The position numbers and the translations under genes are program-made. The notes under the pieces were generated by a model that saw only the letters and a list, made by a program, of their open reading frames with translations, made no database searches and had not been told where the DNA came from. Positions 20,012 through 28,972 of a stretch of 64,000 bases of DNA are shown piece after piece. Source of the DNA: JBBQFI01 sp038321775 (GTDB lineage: Bacteria > Verrucomicrobiota > Verrucomicrobiia > Chthoniobacterales > UBA10450); the NCBI GenBank assembly GCA_038321775.1, contig JBBQFI010000007.1, forward strand, positions 1-64,000, written 5' to 3'. How positions within the stretch are numbered: position 1 is the stretch's first letter; the number at the start of each line of letters is the position of its first letter.

Positions 20012-20908
20012 ATGAAGGTAATTTCTCCTAAACAGCGATCCCAAGGGTTCACTCTCGTTGAACTAATGATCACGCTCGCGGTTACTCTTCTCGTGGGCGG
20101 AATGGTCTTCATGTTCCTAAATACTGGGATGACGTTGTACGCGAAGAATACGGCGGTGAACACGTCGCATCAACAGGCGCGGTCCGGCGTAGACCAGATG
20201 TTGGCAAATATTCATGCGGCTGTTTCGGTCCCGCAATTGGTGGATCAGAATTTAACGCCACTTCCGGCACCTGGAACCGGTCCGGCTGCTGGTATTAATT
20301 TTCAAAAATTCGATTCAGGTCCTTATCTTTTATGGAACGGCCAAAACGTCCCCGCCACTCAGAACTACATCGTGATCGATGCACCAAGTCTCAATGCGTC
20401 ACAGCCTGTTGCCGGAATGCGTTTCAACCTTCCATCTCACCAAATTGAAATGGATATTCAGTCGATCGTCGCTTTCGGTAATTATCGCATTGTCTATTTC
20501 CCAGGTCCTATTGGAACGGCCATTGTGGTTAACGACAACGATCCCAATAATAATGGGAACGGGAACGGCAACCTTGATGGGACTAGCGACATCGCCGGCT
20601 TTGTTACTCGGCGCGTCAGCTACGCGGTAATCGGGACCAGTCCGTACTACGAGTTACGCTACTATCCGACCAACGATTTACAGACCTATAAAGTCATCGC
20701 TCGAAATGTAACACCTGGAACGGGGGGGCAGCCTCCTACGCCATTCAAGGTCCTATTCAATCAAGGTGGCGGAGCCGATTTCCGCTCGGTTGCCGCAGTC
20801 GATCTTTCAACGACAGAGCCGCAATATTCAAACCGCGGCTTTGCGGCGGTAAATATGTTTATCGATTCGTACATACCCTTTCGCTCCAAACTAACAGTCA
20901 CTCAGTAA
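20012..20908 (+). CDS. Prepilin-type N-terminal methylation domain protein, PilW-like
   Basis: 298 residues. The signal QGFTLVELMITLAVTLLVGG lies at residues 11-30, with the conserved Glu after cleavage. The C-terminal domain is about 250 residues of mixed beta structure, longer than a typical pseudopilin and similar in size to PilW minor pilins. It starts 15 bases after the previous pseudopilin stop and ends 10 bases before the next gene. Likely part of a type IV pilus-like or secretion pseudopilus tip. Substrate or role unknown. Confidence 0.82.
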   Translation: MKVISPKQRSQGFTLVELMITLAVTLLVGGMVFMFLNTGMTLYAKNTAVNTSHQQARSGVDQMLANIHAAVSVPQLVDQNLTPLPAPGTGPAAGINFQKFDSGPYLLWNGQNVPATQNYIVIDAPSLNASQPVAGMRFNLPSHQIEMDIQSIVAFGNYRIVYFPGPIGTAIVVNDNDPNNNGNGNGNLDGTSDIAGFVTRRVSYAVIGTSPYYELRYYPTNDLQTYKVIARNVTPGTGGQPPTPFKVLFNQGGGADFRSVAAVDLSTTEPQYSNRGFAAVNMFIDSYIPFRSKLTVTQ

Positions 20909-20918
20909 CGCTTCGCTT

Positions 20919-22745
20919 ATGACACCTACATCTCAACGATCTGCCCTCCGCGGGAATGCACTCGTTATCACAATGATCACGATCGCGACGGTTGCAGGCT
21001 TTGTCGCGTTGGCCATTGATTACACGCGCAGTGTCGGCCGGAATGTGCAACGCAGCACACTTATGCGACAGGCAATTAACATCGGCGATGCCGCGACGGA
21101 GGTAGCGTTTGCTGACTGGCGCGCGATTTGTATCAAGAACTCATCCATTGCCGCGCCCGCAGGGAAGTATTTTGATACAAATGCAGAACGTCCAAGTCCA
21201 AGCCCAGGTAACTTCCCCGGGGTCAATCAATATTTTCTCAAGACCTTTAAACTGGTTGCAGTCGACTCAACCTGGACGCCAATCGCTGACGTGAATAAGG
21301 CGCCGCCCAAGTCGATGGGTCCGAATCCGCAAAACTTCAGCTACTACTACCTGGCTTCAGCCGACGTCATTATCCCGACCATGACCGAGAGCACCAGTAC
21401 AACCGCCTGGCAGACCGATAATAAGAATGCCGGAAACGTTGTAGCTCACGTGCGGCGTATTTTCGAAAAGTACCGCCATAACAAGACAGACAAGGCGATC
21501 GATTACAGAGACGATCTCGAAATCCATCCTGGTCCTACTTTCGTGGTGAATGGGGACGTTCACACTAACGGCAACCTCTACACTGCGCATGACACTCTGA
21601 CCCTCAACGGCACGACTTCGTACACCGGATCATGGGACATTGATTTTATGCCGGGCGACAGTCAGCATCTAGGCGATACTCCCGCTTCCCCGCGTTGGGG
21701 CACGGGTCGCCCTCCTTCCCAGGACCAGGCCGAAGTCCCTTTCGGTGTTTCGGCCTCTGACTATCACAAGCTAATCGACCCGGCCATTACTTCGTCTGAT
21801 CCTCTTTATGCTAATGCCTACTCTAACAAGGCAAACTACGCGGTGAAGGTTACCATCGATGACAGCAACAATATAAAGGTATACAATTCGAAAGGAGCGG
21901 ATATCACGGGCAAGACTGGCAGCACCAATCCTGACTATCAGCTCGCTACGCTGATGAAGAGCGCCGTGACGGTTAACGAAACCATTACAGACAACCGACA
22001 GGGTGCGGCCACGGGAAATAGCTCGGTCCGGGTTGCTAGTTTGGATATTGGGGTCATTACCGCTGGGCTCAAGGACAGCGCGTACGACAAAGTCGATCTC
22101 TCCTCTAACCCGGTCATTTATGTCACGGATCTGAGCGCAGACCCGACTGATGCGACAAAGCAGCGCGCTATTCGCCTCAAAAATGGCTCCATTCTTCCAG
22201 ATGATGGACTAACGATAGCGAGCGGAAACCCAGTCTATATTCAAGGCGATTTTAACACGGGAACAAACGGCAGTAATCAACCTGCGTCGAACGTTACCCC
22301 TGATCAAACCAACGCCCCGTCAAGCAATCCAGCGTTGCCCACCACTACAGATTACACTCGTAAACCTGCTGCTGTTATCGCTGACGCCGTAACCGTGCTA
22401 TCCAATGCGTGGGTCGATGGGAACCCCGCGATGAGCACAGCGTCGAACACAACCGTTAATACCGCGATCGTTGCGGGTATTGTTCCAAGCGGAAATGGTT
22501 ATTATAGCGGCGGCGCGGAAAATTTTCCCCGGTTCCTGGAAAACTGGGGCAGCAAGACGCTGACCTATTATGGCTCGATGATTGAGTTGTATACAAGTCA
22601 GCAGGCCATTGGTCATTGGGGGGCCGCAAATGTCTATAGCCCGCCCAATAGAGCCTGGTATTTCGACCAAAAATTTCTTTCCAATCCACCGGCTGGCGTT
22701 CCTTACGACGTAGATTATCGCCGTGGGCGTTGGTACATGGATTAG
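20919..22745 (+). CDS. Large PilX-like envelope protein in pseudopilin operon
   Basis: 608 residues. A single N-terminal hydrophobic helix (ALVITMITIATVAGFVALAI, residues 14-34) after RGN resembles PilX/GspK-type proteins, but the classical GFTLVE is replaced by GNALVITM, as in PilX N-terminal domains. The large remainder is Asn/Thr/Asp-rich and beta-like, with phrases such as NGDVHTNGNLYTAHDTLTLN and PVYIQGDFNTGTNGSNQP, suggesting an extracellular domain. No known enzyme motif is seen. Position after two prepilins argues that it is assembled with them. Confidence 0.7.
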   Translation: MTPTSQRSALRGNALVITMITIATVAGFVALAIDYTRSVGRNVQRSTLMRQAINIGDAATEVAFADWRAICIKNSSIAAPAGKYFDTNAERPSPSPGNFPGVNQYFLKTFKLVAVDSTWTPIADVNKAPPKSMGPNPQNFSYYYLASADVIIPTMTESTSTTAWQTDNKNAGNVVAHVRRIFEKYRHNKTDKAIDYRDDLEIHPGPTFVVNGDVHTNGNLYTAHDTLTLNGTTSYTGSWDIDFMPGDSQHLGDTPASPRWGTGRPPSQDQAEVPFGVSASDYHKLIDPAITSSDPLYANAYSNKANYAVKVTIDDSNNIKVYNSKGADITGKTGSTNPDYQLATLMKSAVTVNETITDNRQGAATGNSSVRVASLDIGVITAGLKDSAYDKVDLSSNPVIYVTDLSADPTDATKQRAIRLKNGSILPDDGLTIASGNPVYIQGDFNTGTNGSNQPASNVTPDQTNAPSSNPALPTTTDYTRKPAAVIADAVTVLSNAWVDGNPAMSTASNTTVNTAIVAGIVPSGNGYYSGGAENFPRFLENWGSKTLTYYGSMIELYTSQQAIGHWGAANVYSPPNRAWYFDQKFLSNPPAGVPYDVDYRRGRWYMD

Positions 22746-22819
22746 CGTTTTTGCCCGATCGCGCTTGGCTGGCGAGAGCGAACCGAAGGGACGGGCTTGG
22801 AAGCTGCTTCTAAGCCTCC

Positions 22820-23410
22820 GTGCGTATGCTACGGAAAGCCTCATGCTTGTGTGTTTGCGTTAGTCTCGGACTAATTGGGAGTTTCGTCTCGCGAGTTTCG
22901 GCGGCGATCGATTTTACGCCCACAACCGGCGAACGCACTCTGGAGGGAATCGTTTTCAAGCAACTGATTTTTCATCAAGACGGTCACCCAATTACCTATG
23001 AACCGCCGCGCGGCTGGACCTACTTCGGTGAGGCCGGTCGTCTCCGTCTTACCCCGAAGGATTTTGGACAGGCTCAAGCTCAGATAACGCAAGCTGCGTT
23101 GGCGGAGCCGCAAGCCTTCGACGATTCCACAAAAAAAGTCCTGCAAACCCAAGTACTCGGCTCAATTCCCCAGGGAGCTCAGAATGCTGTCGTTGTCACA
23201 GACGAAGTGGATTCGTTAAACATCAACGGTCGGCAAGCCTATGTCGTGACTGTCGGTTACACTCAGTCTGGGCAGGATTATCGGTTAAGCGTGATTTTCA
23301 TGAACGTGGAAAAAACTCAGCTTCAGTTTCGGGTGATTGCGGGAAAGAAGGATTTCCAGCAGGTAAGCCGACTCTTCCGGGGCAGCCTTTTTTCTCTGCA
23401 GTGGCACTAG
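22820..23410 (+). CDS. Exported protein of unknown function following pseudopilin operon
   Basis: 196 residues from GTG at 22820; ATG at 22826 is equally possible. A signal peptide (LCVCVSLGLIGSFVSRVSA) is followed by a compact alpha/beta domain (GRLRLTPKDFGQAQAQITQA; QAYVVTVGYTQSGQDYRLSV; FQQVSRLFRGSLFSLQWH). No family is recognised. The 74-base gap from the preceding gene contains an imperfect hairpin (GGCTT...AAGCC). It may belong functionally to the pseudopilin cluster. Confidence 0.65.
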   Translation: MRMLRKASCLCVCVSLGLIGSFVSRVSAAIDFTPTTGERTLEGIVFKQLIFHQDGHPITYEPPRGWTYFGEAGRLRLTPKDFGQAQAQITQAALAEPQAFDDSTKKVLQTQVLGSIPQGAQNAVVVTDEVDSLNINGRQAYVVTVGYTQSGQDYRLSVIFMNVEKTQLQFRVIAGKKDFQQVSRLFRGSLFSLQWH

Positions 23411-23527
23411 TCGGCGCTGCAACAATGATCTGCTTCCGCTAATAGCGGACGGTAATTGCGAAAGAACGTGATTAAAATCTGCGGTTGCCAATCGCTCACC
23501 GCGCCGCCTAATGTAGCCGCCCAACTC

Positions 23528-24490
23528 ATGTTTGAGCGACAGCCCGAAATGAAAATATTCAGCGGTTCCGCGAACCGCGAATTGGCGCAGCGCATCTGCG
23601 AAAAAATTGGCAATCCGCTTGGGCAGGCGACGATCAGTTCTTTTCCCGACACCGAGACGTATGTGCGGATCGAAGAGAACATCCGCGGTCGCGATGTATT
23701 TATCATCCAGCCAACTTGCCCTCCGACGAATCAGCATTTGATGGAGTTGCTGATCATGGTCGATGCGGCGCGCCGCGCGAGCGCGGATCGCATCACGGCA
23801 GTGATTCCGTTTTTTGGGTATGCGCGGCAGGATCGCAAAGATCAACCGCGCGTTCCCATTACCGCCAAACTCGTCGCCAACCTACTTTATGCCGCCGGTG
23901 TGAGTCGCGTCTTGACGATGGATTTGCACGCGCAACAAGTGCAGGGCTTTTTCGATATTCCGGTCGACCACCTCTATTCGCTGCCGGTGTTGATCAAGTA
24001 CTTGCGCCAGCGCCTAACGAGAAAAACCGTTGTTGTTTCTCCGGACGTGGGTGGATTAAAGATGGCGTCGGCCTACGCTGAGGCCCTCGGGACCAATCTC
24101 GCAATCGTCGCGAAACAGAGAAAAAGTGCGACCGAGACCGAAGCGCAGTATGTAATCGGCGAGGTCGAGGGTTGCGACGTTCTGCTTGTGGACGACCTGA
24201 CTGAAACTGCGGGCACGCTCACTTCTGCCGCATCCATTTTGAAGAAGCACGGCGCGTTGAAAATCTACGCCGGCGTCTCCCATGCCGTTCTCGTGGATTT
24301 GGCAATTCCGCGGTTGCAAAACTCGGAAATAGAGGAACTAGTTACGACCAACAGCACGCCGGTGCGCACGGTGGAGAATTTTAAAACCACGGTGCTGTGC
24401 GTCTCCGAGCTTCTCGGCGAGGGCATGAAGCGGATTCATAACGACGAGTCGGTTTCATCGCTGTTCAAGATTGATAACGGCAAACACTAA
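23528..24490 (+). CDS. prs: Ribose-phosphate pyrophosphokinase (PRPP synthase)
   Basis: 320 residues from ATG 23528; ATG at 23549 (MKIFSGSANRELA) is the other candidate and a longer TTG start is unlikely. Makes PRPP from ribose 5-phosphate and ATP for nucleotide, His and Trp synthesis. Visible motifs: FPDTETYVRIEENIRG, the flexible loop YARQDRKDQPRVPI, DLHAQQVQGFFD, VVSPDVGGLKMA, and the PRPP-binding VLLVDDLTETAGTL. Length and order are as in class I enzymes. It is directly followed by rplY, pth, rpsF and ssb. Confidence 0.95.
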   Translation: MFERQPEMKIFSGSANRELAQRICEKIGNPLGQATISSFPDTETYVRIEENIRGRDVFIIQPTCPPTNQHLMELLIMVDAARRASADRITAVIPFFGYARQDRKDQPRVPITAKLVANLLYAAGVSRVLTMDLHAQQVQGFFDIPVDHLYSLPVLIKYLRQRLTRKTVVVSPDVGGLKMASAYAEALGTNLAIVAKQRKSATETEAQYVIGEVEGCDVLLVDDLTETAGTLTSAASILKKHGALKIYAGVSHAVLVDLAIPRLQNSEIEELVTTNSTPVRTVENFKTTVLCVSELLGEGMKRIHNDESVSSLFKIDNGKH

Positions 24491-24496
24491 TTTCAA

Positions 24497-25198
24497 ATGG
24501 CTAAACAAGTAAAACTCGCAGCGGAACGCAGAACGGCCGTGGGACGCTCGGCCGTGCGTAAATTGAAAGCAGCCGGCTCGGTGCCAGCGATTATTTACGG
24601 AGCTAAAGATAAAGCGGAACCTTTGCAGGTTTTGCGACGCGATATTAACGCGCTCCTCAGTCATGCCTCCGGCGAAAACATTCTCGTCGAGCTCGAGATT
24701 GCTGGTGATGGCAAGAATCGTCTCGCGCTCGTGCAGGAAGTTCAGCATTCGCCCGTTGGCGGCGATGTTTTGCACATCGATTTCCATGCGGTCTCGATGG
24801 ATGAGCAAATTGAAGCTGAGGTTCCAGTGGAGCCATTTGGGATTGCGAACGGCGTCAAGAATTTCGGCGGTTTGCTCGAGCAAAGTATCCGCGGGCTCAC
24901 CATCGAATGTTTGCCGAAGGATTTGCCGGATAAAATCATGGTGGATGTTTCTGCGCTCAACATCGGCGACTCGATTCACGTTCGCGATCTGACGTTGCCC
25001 GAAGGTGTCCGGACACGAATCCATTTGGAGCTGACGGTGTTCTCAGTTGTCGCACCAACCGTAGAAGAAGAACCGGTGGCAGCAGTTGCCGCGGAAGGGG
25101 CGGCGGCCGGGCCGGAAGTTATTCGCGAGAAGAAGGAAGAGCCCGAAGCTGCTGCGCCTGTGGGTTCGGCTTCGAAGGAAAAAGAGTCGAAGAAGTAA
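24497..25198 (+). CDS. rplY: 50S ribosomal protein L25 (general stress protein Ctc type)
   Basis: 233 residues. N-terminal 5S rRNA-binding domain (LAAERRTAVGRSAVRKLKAA then GSVPAIIYG) and a C-terminal TL5 domain (about 100-190: VPVEPFGIANGVKNFGG, LPEGVRTRIHLELTVFSVVA), then an Ala/Glu/Lys-rich tail. This two-domain form is the Ctc type. It starts 7 bases after prs. The order prs-rplY-pth is widely conserved. Confidence 0.95.
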   Translation: MAKQVKLAAERRTAVGRSAVRKLKAAGSVPAIIYGAKDKAEPLQVLRRDINALLSHASGENILVELEIAGDGKNRLALVQEVQHSPVGGDVLHIDFHAVSMDEQIEAEVPVEPFGIANGVKNFGGLLEQSIRGLTIECLPKDLPDKIMVDVSALNIGDSIHVRDLTLPEGVRTRIHLELTVFSVVAPTVEEEPVAAVAAEGAAAGPEVIREKKEEPEAAAPVGSASKEKESKK

Positions 25199-25227
25199 TT
25201 TCGCGCTCAGCTTGGCTGCTGAAAATT

Positions 25228-25809
25228 TTGCTCACGGAAGGTTCTCGCATTCGTTTGGTTGCCGGTCTCGGCAATCCGGGAGTGGAATACGACGGGACGC
25301 GCCACAACATCGGCTTCGTCGTGCTCGACCATCTCGCCCGCGCGTGGGATCTCGCTTGGGAACAATCCAGAAAATGGGAAACGCTCTGGGCGAAAGGGGA
25401 ACGCGGAATTTTTGCAAAGCCACTCAGCTATATGAATCGCAGCGGGTTCGCTCTCGCCGCGATCGCGGATTTTTACAAGATTGCTCCGGAAGAAATCCTT
25501 GTCGTGTTCGACGATTTTGCACTTCCTCTGGGCCGATTGCGTTTGCGACTCGAAGGCGGCCCTGGCGGGCACAACGGTCTTGAATCAATCATCATGCAGT
25601 TCGGGACTGAGCAAATTCCGCGTCTGCGCGTTGGTATTGGCGCCGCTCCGGAAGAGGGTGCGGTCGACTATGTTCTTGGTCGTTTTTTCGACGAGGAAAA
25701 GCCGCTGATGGAAAAAACGATCGTGCGCGCGGTCGAGGCGGTGAACTGCGCGATTGACAAAGGCGTCGTTTCCGCGATGAACACGTTCAACCAAGCCCAA
25801 GAAATATGA
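25228..25809 (+). CDS. pth: Peptidyl-tRNA hydrolase
   Basis: 193 residues from TTG 25228. Releases peptides from prematurely dropped peptidyl-tRNA. VAGLGNPG, the catalytic His in DGTRHNIGF (about residue 29), NRSG, and FDDFALPLG plus GGPGGHNGLESI are all as in the family. Length normal. Its stop overlaps the rpsF start by four bases (25806-25809), indicating translational coupling. Confidence 0.95.
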   Translation: MLTEGSRIRLVAGLGNPGVEYDGTRHNIGFVVLDHLARAWDLAWEQSRKWETLWAKGERGIFAKPLSYMNRSGFALAAIADFYKIAPEEILVVFDDFALPLGRLRLRLEGGPGGHNGLESIIMQFGTEQIPRLRVGIGAAPEEGAVDYVLGRFFDEEKPLMEKTIVRAVEAVNCAIDKGVVSAMNTFNQAQEI

Positions 25810-26135
25810 ATAATCGTTACGAAGCGCTCCTCGTCCTCAACACCCAGGGCAGGGAAGACACGGTCAAAGACGTGGTGGATCGGCTCGAATCCGAATTTGA
25901 AAAAGAAGGCGCCAAAATCGAGCAGGTGCAGAAGATGGATACGCGCCAGTTTTCCTATGTCGCGGGCGAACTCGACAGCGGTTTCTATGTGAATTTTATC
26001 TTTCACGCCGAGCCGCAGCTTGTCTCGAAATTGCGCTCGAAGTTCAAACTCGACCCGGAAGTTTACCGGCAACATTTCCAGCGCTTGCGCCCAAAAAAAG
26101 AGCGGGCTGCAAAAAAGGTCGCAGCCGAGAAATAA
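25806..26135 (+). CDS. rpsF: 30S ribosomal protein S6
   Basis: 109 residues. NRYEALLVLN at the start, the mid-protein strand TRQFSYVAGELDSGFYVNFI and the basic C-terminal tail (RPKKERAAKKVAAEK) are typical of S6. It lies in the usual position before ssb, but rpsR and rplI, often in this cluster, are not here. Confidence 0.93.
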   Translation: MNNRYEALLVLNTQGREDTVKDVVDRLESEFEKEGAKIEQVQKMDTRQFSYVAGELDSGFYVNFIFHAEPQLVSKLRSKFKLDPEVYRQHFQRLRPKKERAAKKVAAEK

Positions 26136-26153
26136 CTGCGCTAGAAACAGCGC

Positions 26154-26603
26154 ATGGCCAGTTTTAATAAAGTTCTCCTCCTCGGAAATCTCACGCGCGA
26201 TCCCGAAGTGCGTTACACGCCAAAGGGCAGCGCTGTGGCGGATCTTGGCATCGCGGTAAATCGGCAATACACGCTCGATAACGGCGAGAAACGCGAAGAG
26301 GTCACTTTTGTCGATGTAACTTTTTGGGGACGCACGGCGGAAGTTGCAGGCGAGTATTTAAAAAAAGGGCGTCCTGTTTTCATCGAAGGCCGGCTTCAAC
26401 TCGATACGTGGGACGACAAACAGTCCGGTCAGAAGCGCAGTAAACTGAAAGTGATCGGCGAGATGATGCAGATGCTCGGCTCGCGGCCCGGCGGTGGAAG
26501 TGGCGATGCGGATGAGGGCGGCGCACCGCGCAGCGCGAGAACGAGTTCTCCTCCGCCGAAAAGCGCGCCGGCCGAACCGGACGACGACGAAATTCCATTT
26601 TAG
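26154..26603 (+). CDS. ssb: Single-stranded DNA-binding protein
   Basis: 149 residues. OB-fold start MASFNKVLLLGNLTRDPEVR, core VTFVDVTFWGRTAEVAGEYL and KKGRPVFIEGRLQLDTWDD are standard. A Gly/Ser/Pro-rich linker leads to the acidic tip DDDEIPF, which recruits repair and recombination proteins. SSB also protects incoming DNA during transformation, relevant because dprA follows. A CCTAACGA motif (minus orientation) lies just after its stop. Confidence 0.96.
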   Translation: MASFNKVLLLGNLTRDPEVRYTPKGSAVADLGIAVNRQYTLDNGEKREEVTFVDVTFWGRTAEVAGEYLKKGRPVFIEGRLQLDTWDDKQSGQKRSKLKVIGEMMQMLGSRPGGGSGDADEGGAPRSARTSSPPPKSAPAEPDDDEIPF

Positions 26604-26654
26604 ATTAGGAATACTCGTTAGGCCGCTGCGAATTGCGGTGGAATATATCCCCTT

Positions 26655-27755
26655 ATGAACGCTACGGAAGCGTGCATCGCACTGAACATGCTTCCGACCA
26701 TGGGCCCAGTCCGCCTGCGGAAGCTGCTCGAAGTTTTTAAGTCGCCCGATCAGATTCTGGCGGCTCGCGGCAACGATCTGCGCCATGTCGAAGGTGTCGG
26801 CAAGGAAGTTGTCGAGCAGATCTTAAACTGGGAAACGCTCGTCGATCTGCCGGCGGAACTGGAACGAATCCGGCAATTCGGCGCCAAGGTAATCACGCAG
26901 GATTCACCCGAGTATCCGCGGCAACTGCGCGAGATCCATGCGCCACCGATCGTGCTCTATGTCTGGGGCGAATTGCTGGAGCGCGATCATCATGCCATCG
27001 GCGTCATTGGCGCGCGCCGCACGACCCACTACGGAACGGAATCGGCAAAGAAGCTCGCGTATCAACTCGCTTACGCTGGTCTCACCGTGATCAGCGGGCT
27101 CGCGCGCGGCATCGATACCGCCGCGCATCAAGGCGCGCTTGCCGCGAAAGGCCGTACCATCGCGGTGATCGGGTCCGGTTTGTCGAAGCTTTATCCACCG
27201 GAAAATGCGGCGCTCGCCGAAAAAATTCGCAGCGGCAACGGCGCGGTGGTGTCGGAATTTTCGATGGAAATCGAACCGGATCGCCAAACGTTCCCGATGC
27301 GCAACCGAATCATCAGCGGTTGGAGCCACGGGATTCTCGTGGTTGAGGCGGGCTTGAATAGCGGCGCGCTCATCACTGCCGCGCAAGCGCTCGAACAAGG
27401 TCGATCTGTTTACGCTGTGCCAGGCCAGATCAACGTGCCGAACGCGCAGGGATCGAATCAACTGATTCAGCAGGGCGCAAAACTAGTGATGGAGGCGAAC
27501 GATGTGCTCGACGATTTGCAAATCCTGTTGCCGGAGACAAAACCCTCGCCAGCAGCGGCGGCGCGTCCGTTGCCACCACTGACCGACGACGAACGCAATG
27601 TTTACGGGGCGATCGACGCGAGCGAAACATCGATCGACGACATTGCGACACGAGCGGCGCTGCCGAGCGCGACTGTTTCCGCGACGCTCTTACGGCTGGA
27701 GTTAAAGCGGCTCGTGAAACAATTGCCCGGAAAATATTTTGTGAAGCTGAACTGA
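26655..27755 (+). CDS. dprA: DNA processing protein DprA (Smf)
   Basis: 366 residues. Loads RecA on incoming single-stranded DNA in natural transformation. An N-terminal helix-hairpin-helix region (GPVRLRKLLEVFKSP, then VEGVGKEV) is followed by the Rossmann-like core: VIGARRTTHYG, VISGLARGIDTAAHQGAL, GSGLSKLYPPEN, FPMRNRIISGWSHG and VPGQINVPNAQGSNQLI. The C-terminal 60 residues form a winged helix (SETSIDDIATRAALPSATVS). A complete protein with all conserved blocks. It implies, but does not prove, transformability. Confidence 0.95.
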   Translation: MNATEACIALNMLPTMGPVRLRKLLEVFKSPDQILAARGNDLRHVEGVGKEVVEQILNWETLVDLPAELERIRQFGAKVITQDSPEYPRQLREIHAPPIVLYVWGELLERDHHAIGVIGARRTTHYGTESAKKLAYQLAYAGLTVISGLARGIDTAAHQGALAAKGRTIAVIGSGLSKLYPPENAALAEKIRSGNGAVVSEFSMEIEPDRQTFPMRNRIISGWSHGILVVEAGLNSGALITAAQALEQGRSVYAVPGQINVPNAQGSNQLIQQGAKLVMEANDVLDDLQILLPETKPSPAAAARPLPPLTDDERNVYGAIDASETSIDDIATRAALPSATVSATLLRLELKRLVKQLPGKYFVKLN

Positions 27756-27765
27756 ATCGAAAGCC

Positions 27766-28815
27766 GTGTCCGATTCCATCTCGTCGTCGATGAACGCTAT
27801 TCGCCTAACGAAAGTCGGCGGACCGCTTGAGCTGTGTGCAGCTGAAACTCCGCCAGTTGAACCGCATGACGTTTTGGTCCGCGTCCGCGCGGCCGGCATT
27901 TGCCATTCGGACGCGCATTATCGCGGCGGGTTTTTGAGCGCGGCGGAATTGCCGGTGACGCTCGGCCATGAAGTTGCGGGAATCGTGGAGAACGTCGGCG
28001 TCGAAGTTGCGAACTTCAAAAAAGGCATGCGCGTTTGTCTGCATTATCTCGTTACCTGCGGGCGTTGCGATTATTGCCTGGCCGGGACGGAGCAGTTTTG
28101 CCTAACGAGTCGAATGATCGGCAAACATCGGGATGGTGGCTATGCCGAATTCATCGTCGTACCGGAACGCAGCGTCTTCCATTTGCCCGATGAGATCCCT
28201 TTCGAACAAGGAGCGATCCTGATGTGCTCGTCTGCTACTTCGCTGCATGCTTTAAATAAAACGCGGCTGCGGCCAGGCGAAACGGTTGCTGTCTTCGGCA
28301 TCGGTGGCCTTGGCATTTCCGCCATTCAATTGGCGAAGACCTTCGGAGCGTCCGACGTGTTCGCGGCCGATATCAATCCGCGCAAATTGGAGTTGGCGAA
28401 GAATTTTGGGGCGATCGCAGTGAATGCCGCCGACGGGGATCCGGTTGCGCAGATTCGAGAACGCACGGGCGGTCGCGGCGTCGACGTGGCGCTGGAATTA
28501 ATCGGCCTCCCGGCGACGATGCGGCAGGCGGTGCAGTGCCTTGCGATTCTCGGCCGCGCAGGCCTCGTCGGGCTCACGCAAAAATCCTTCGAAGTCGCGC
28601 CCTACACAGAGATTCTAAATAAGGAAGCCGAAATCGTGGGCGTATCGGACCACTTGGCGAGCGAAATTGCACAACTCCTGGAGTTGGCGCGAACTGGCAA
28701 ACTCGATCTCTCCGATGTCATTCGGCCGATTCCGTTCGACGCGAATGCGGTCAATGCGGCGTTGGATGATCTCGAGAAATTTGGCAACGAAATGCGAGCC
28801 GTGATTACGCCGTAA
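27766..28815 (+). CDS. Zinc-dependent medium-chain alcohol dehydrogenase
   Basis: 349 residues from GTG 27766; ATG at 27790 (MNAIRLTKVGG) is the alternative. Catalytic zinc ligands are in ICHSDAH (Cys) and GHEVAG (His). The structural zinc cysteines are in CGRCDYCLAGTEQFC. The NAD(P)-binding Rossmann motif is AVFGIGGLGISAIQ. Oxidises an alcohol or reduces an aldehyde or ketone; substrate unknown. It begins 10 bases after dprA. Confidence 0.92.
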   Translation: MSDSISSSMNAIRLTKVGGPLELCAAETPPVEPHDVLVRVRAAGICHSDAHYRGGFLSAAELPVTLGHEVAGIVENVGVEVANFKKGMRVCLHYLVTCGRCDYCLAGTEQFCLTSRMIGKHRDGGYAEFIVVPERSVFHLPDEIPFEQGAILMCSSATSLHALNKTRLRPGETVAVFGIGGLGISAIQLAKTFGASDVFAADINPRKLELAKNFGAIAVNAADGDPVAQIRERTGGRGVDVALELIGLPATMRQAVQCLAILGRAGLVGLTQKSFEVAPYTEILNKEAEIVGVSDHLASEIAQLLELARTGKLDLSDVIRPIPFDANAVNAALDDLEKFGNEMRAVITP

Positions 28816-28972
28816 AGGCCTGAAACGCAGCTACGAATCCCCCTTTTTCCTCCCGTGCAAAATCGCTCCCGCCCGCTGTCCCAAAGATATTTTGTGAAAA
28901 TCGGCGATCCTGCCTGCAAACTGCTCATCCACTTGCAAACCTGCCAGTGGGGGTCTACATGGCATCCCTTCA

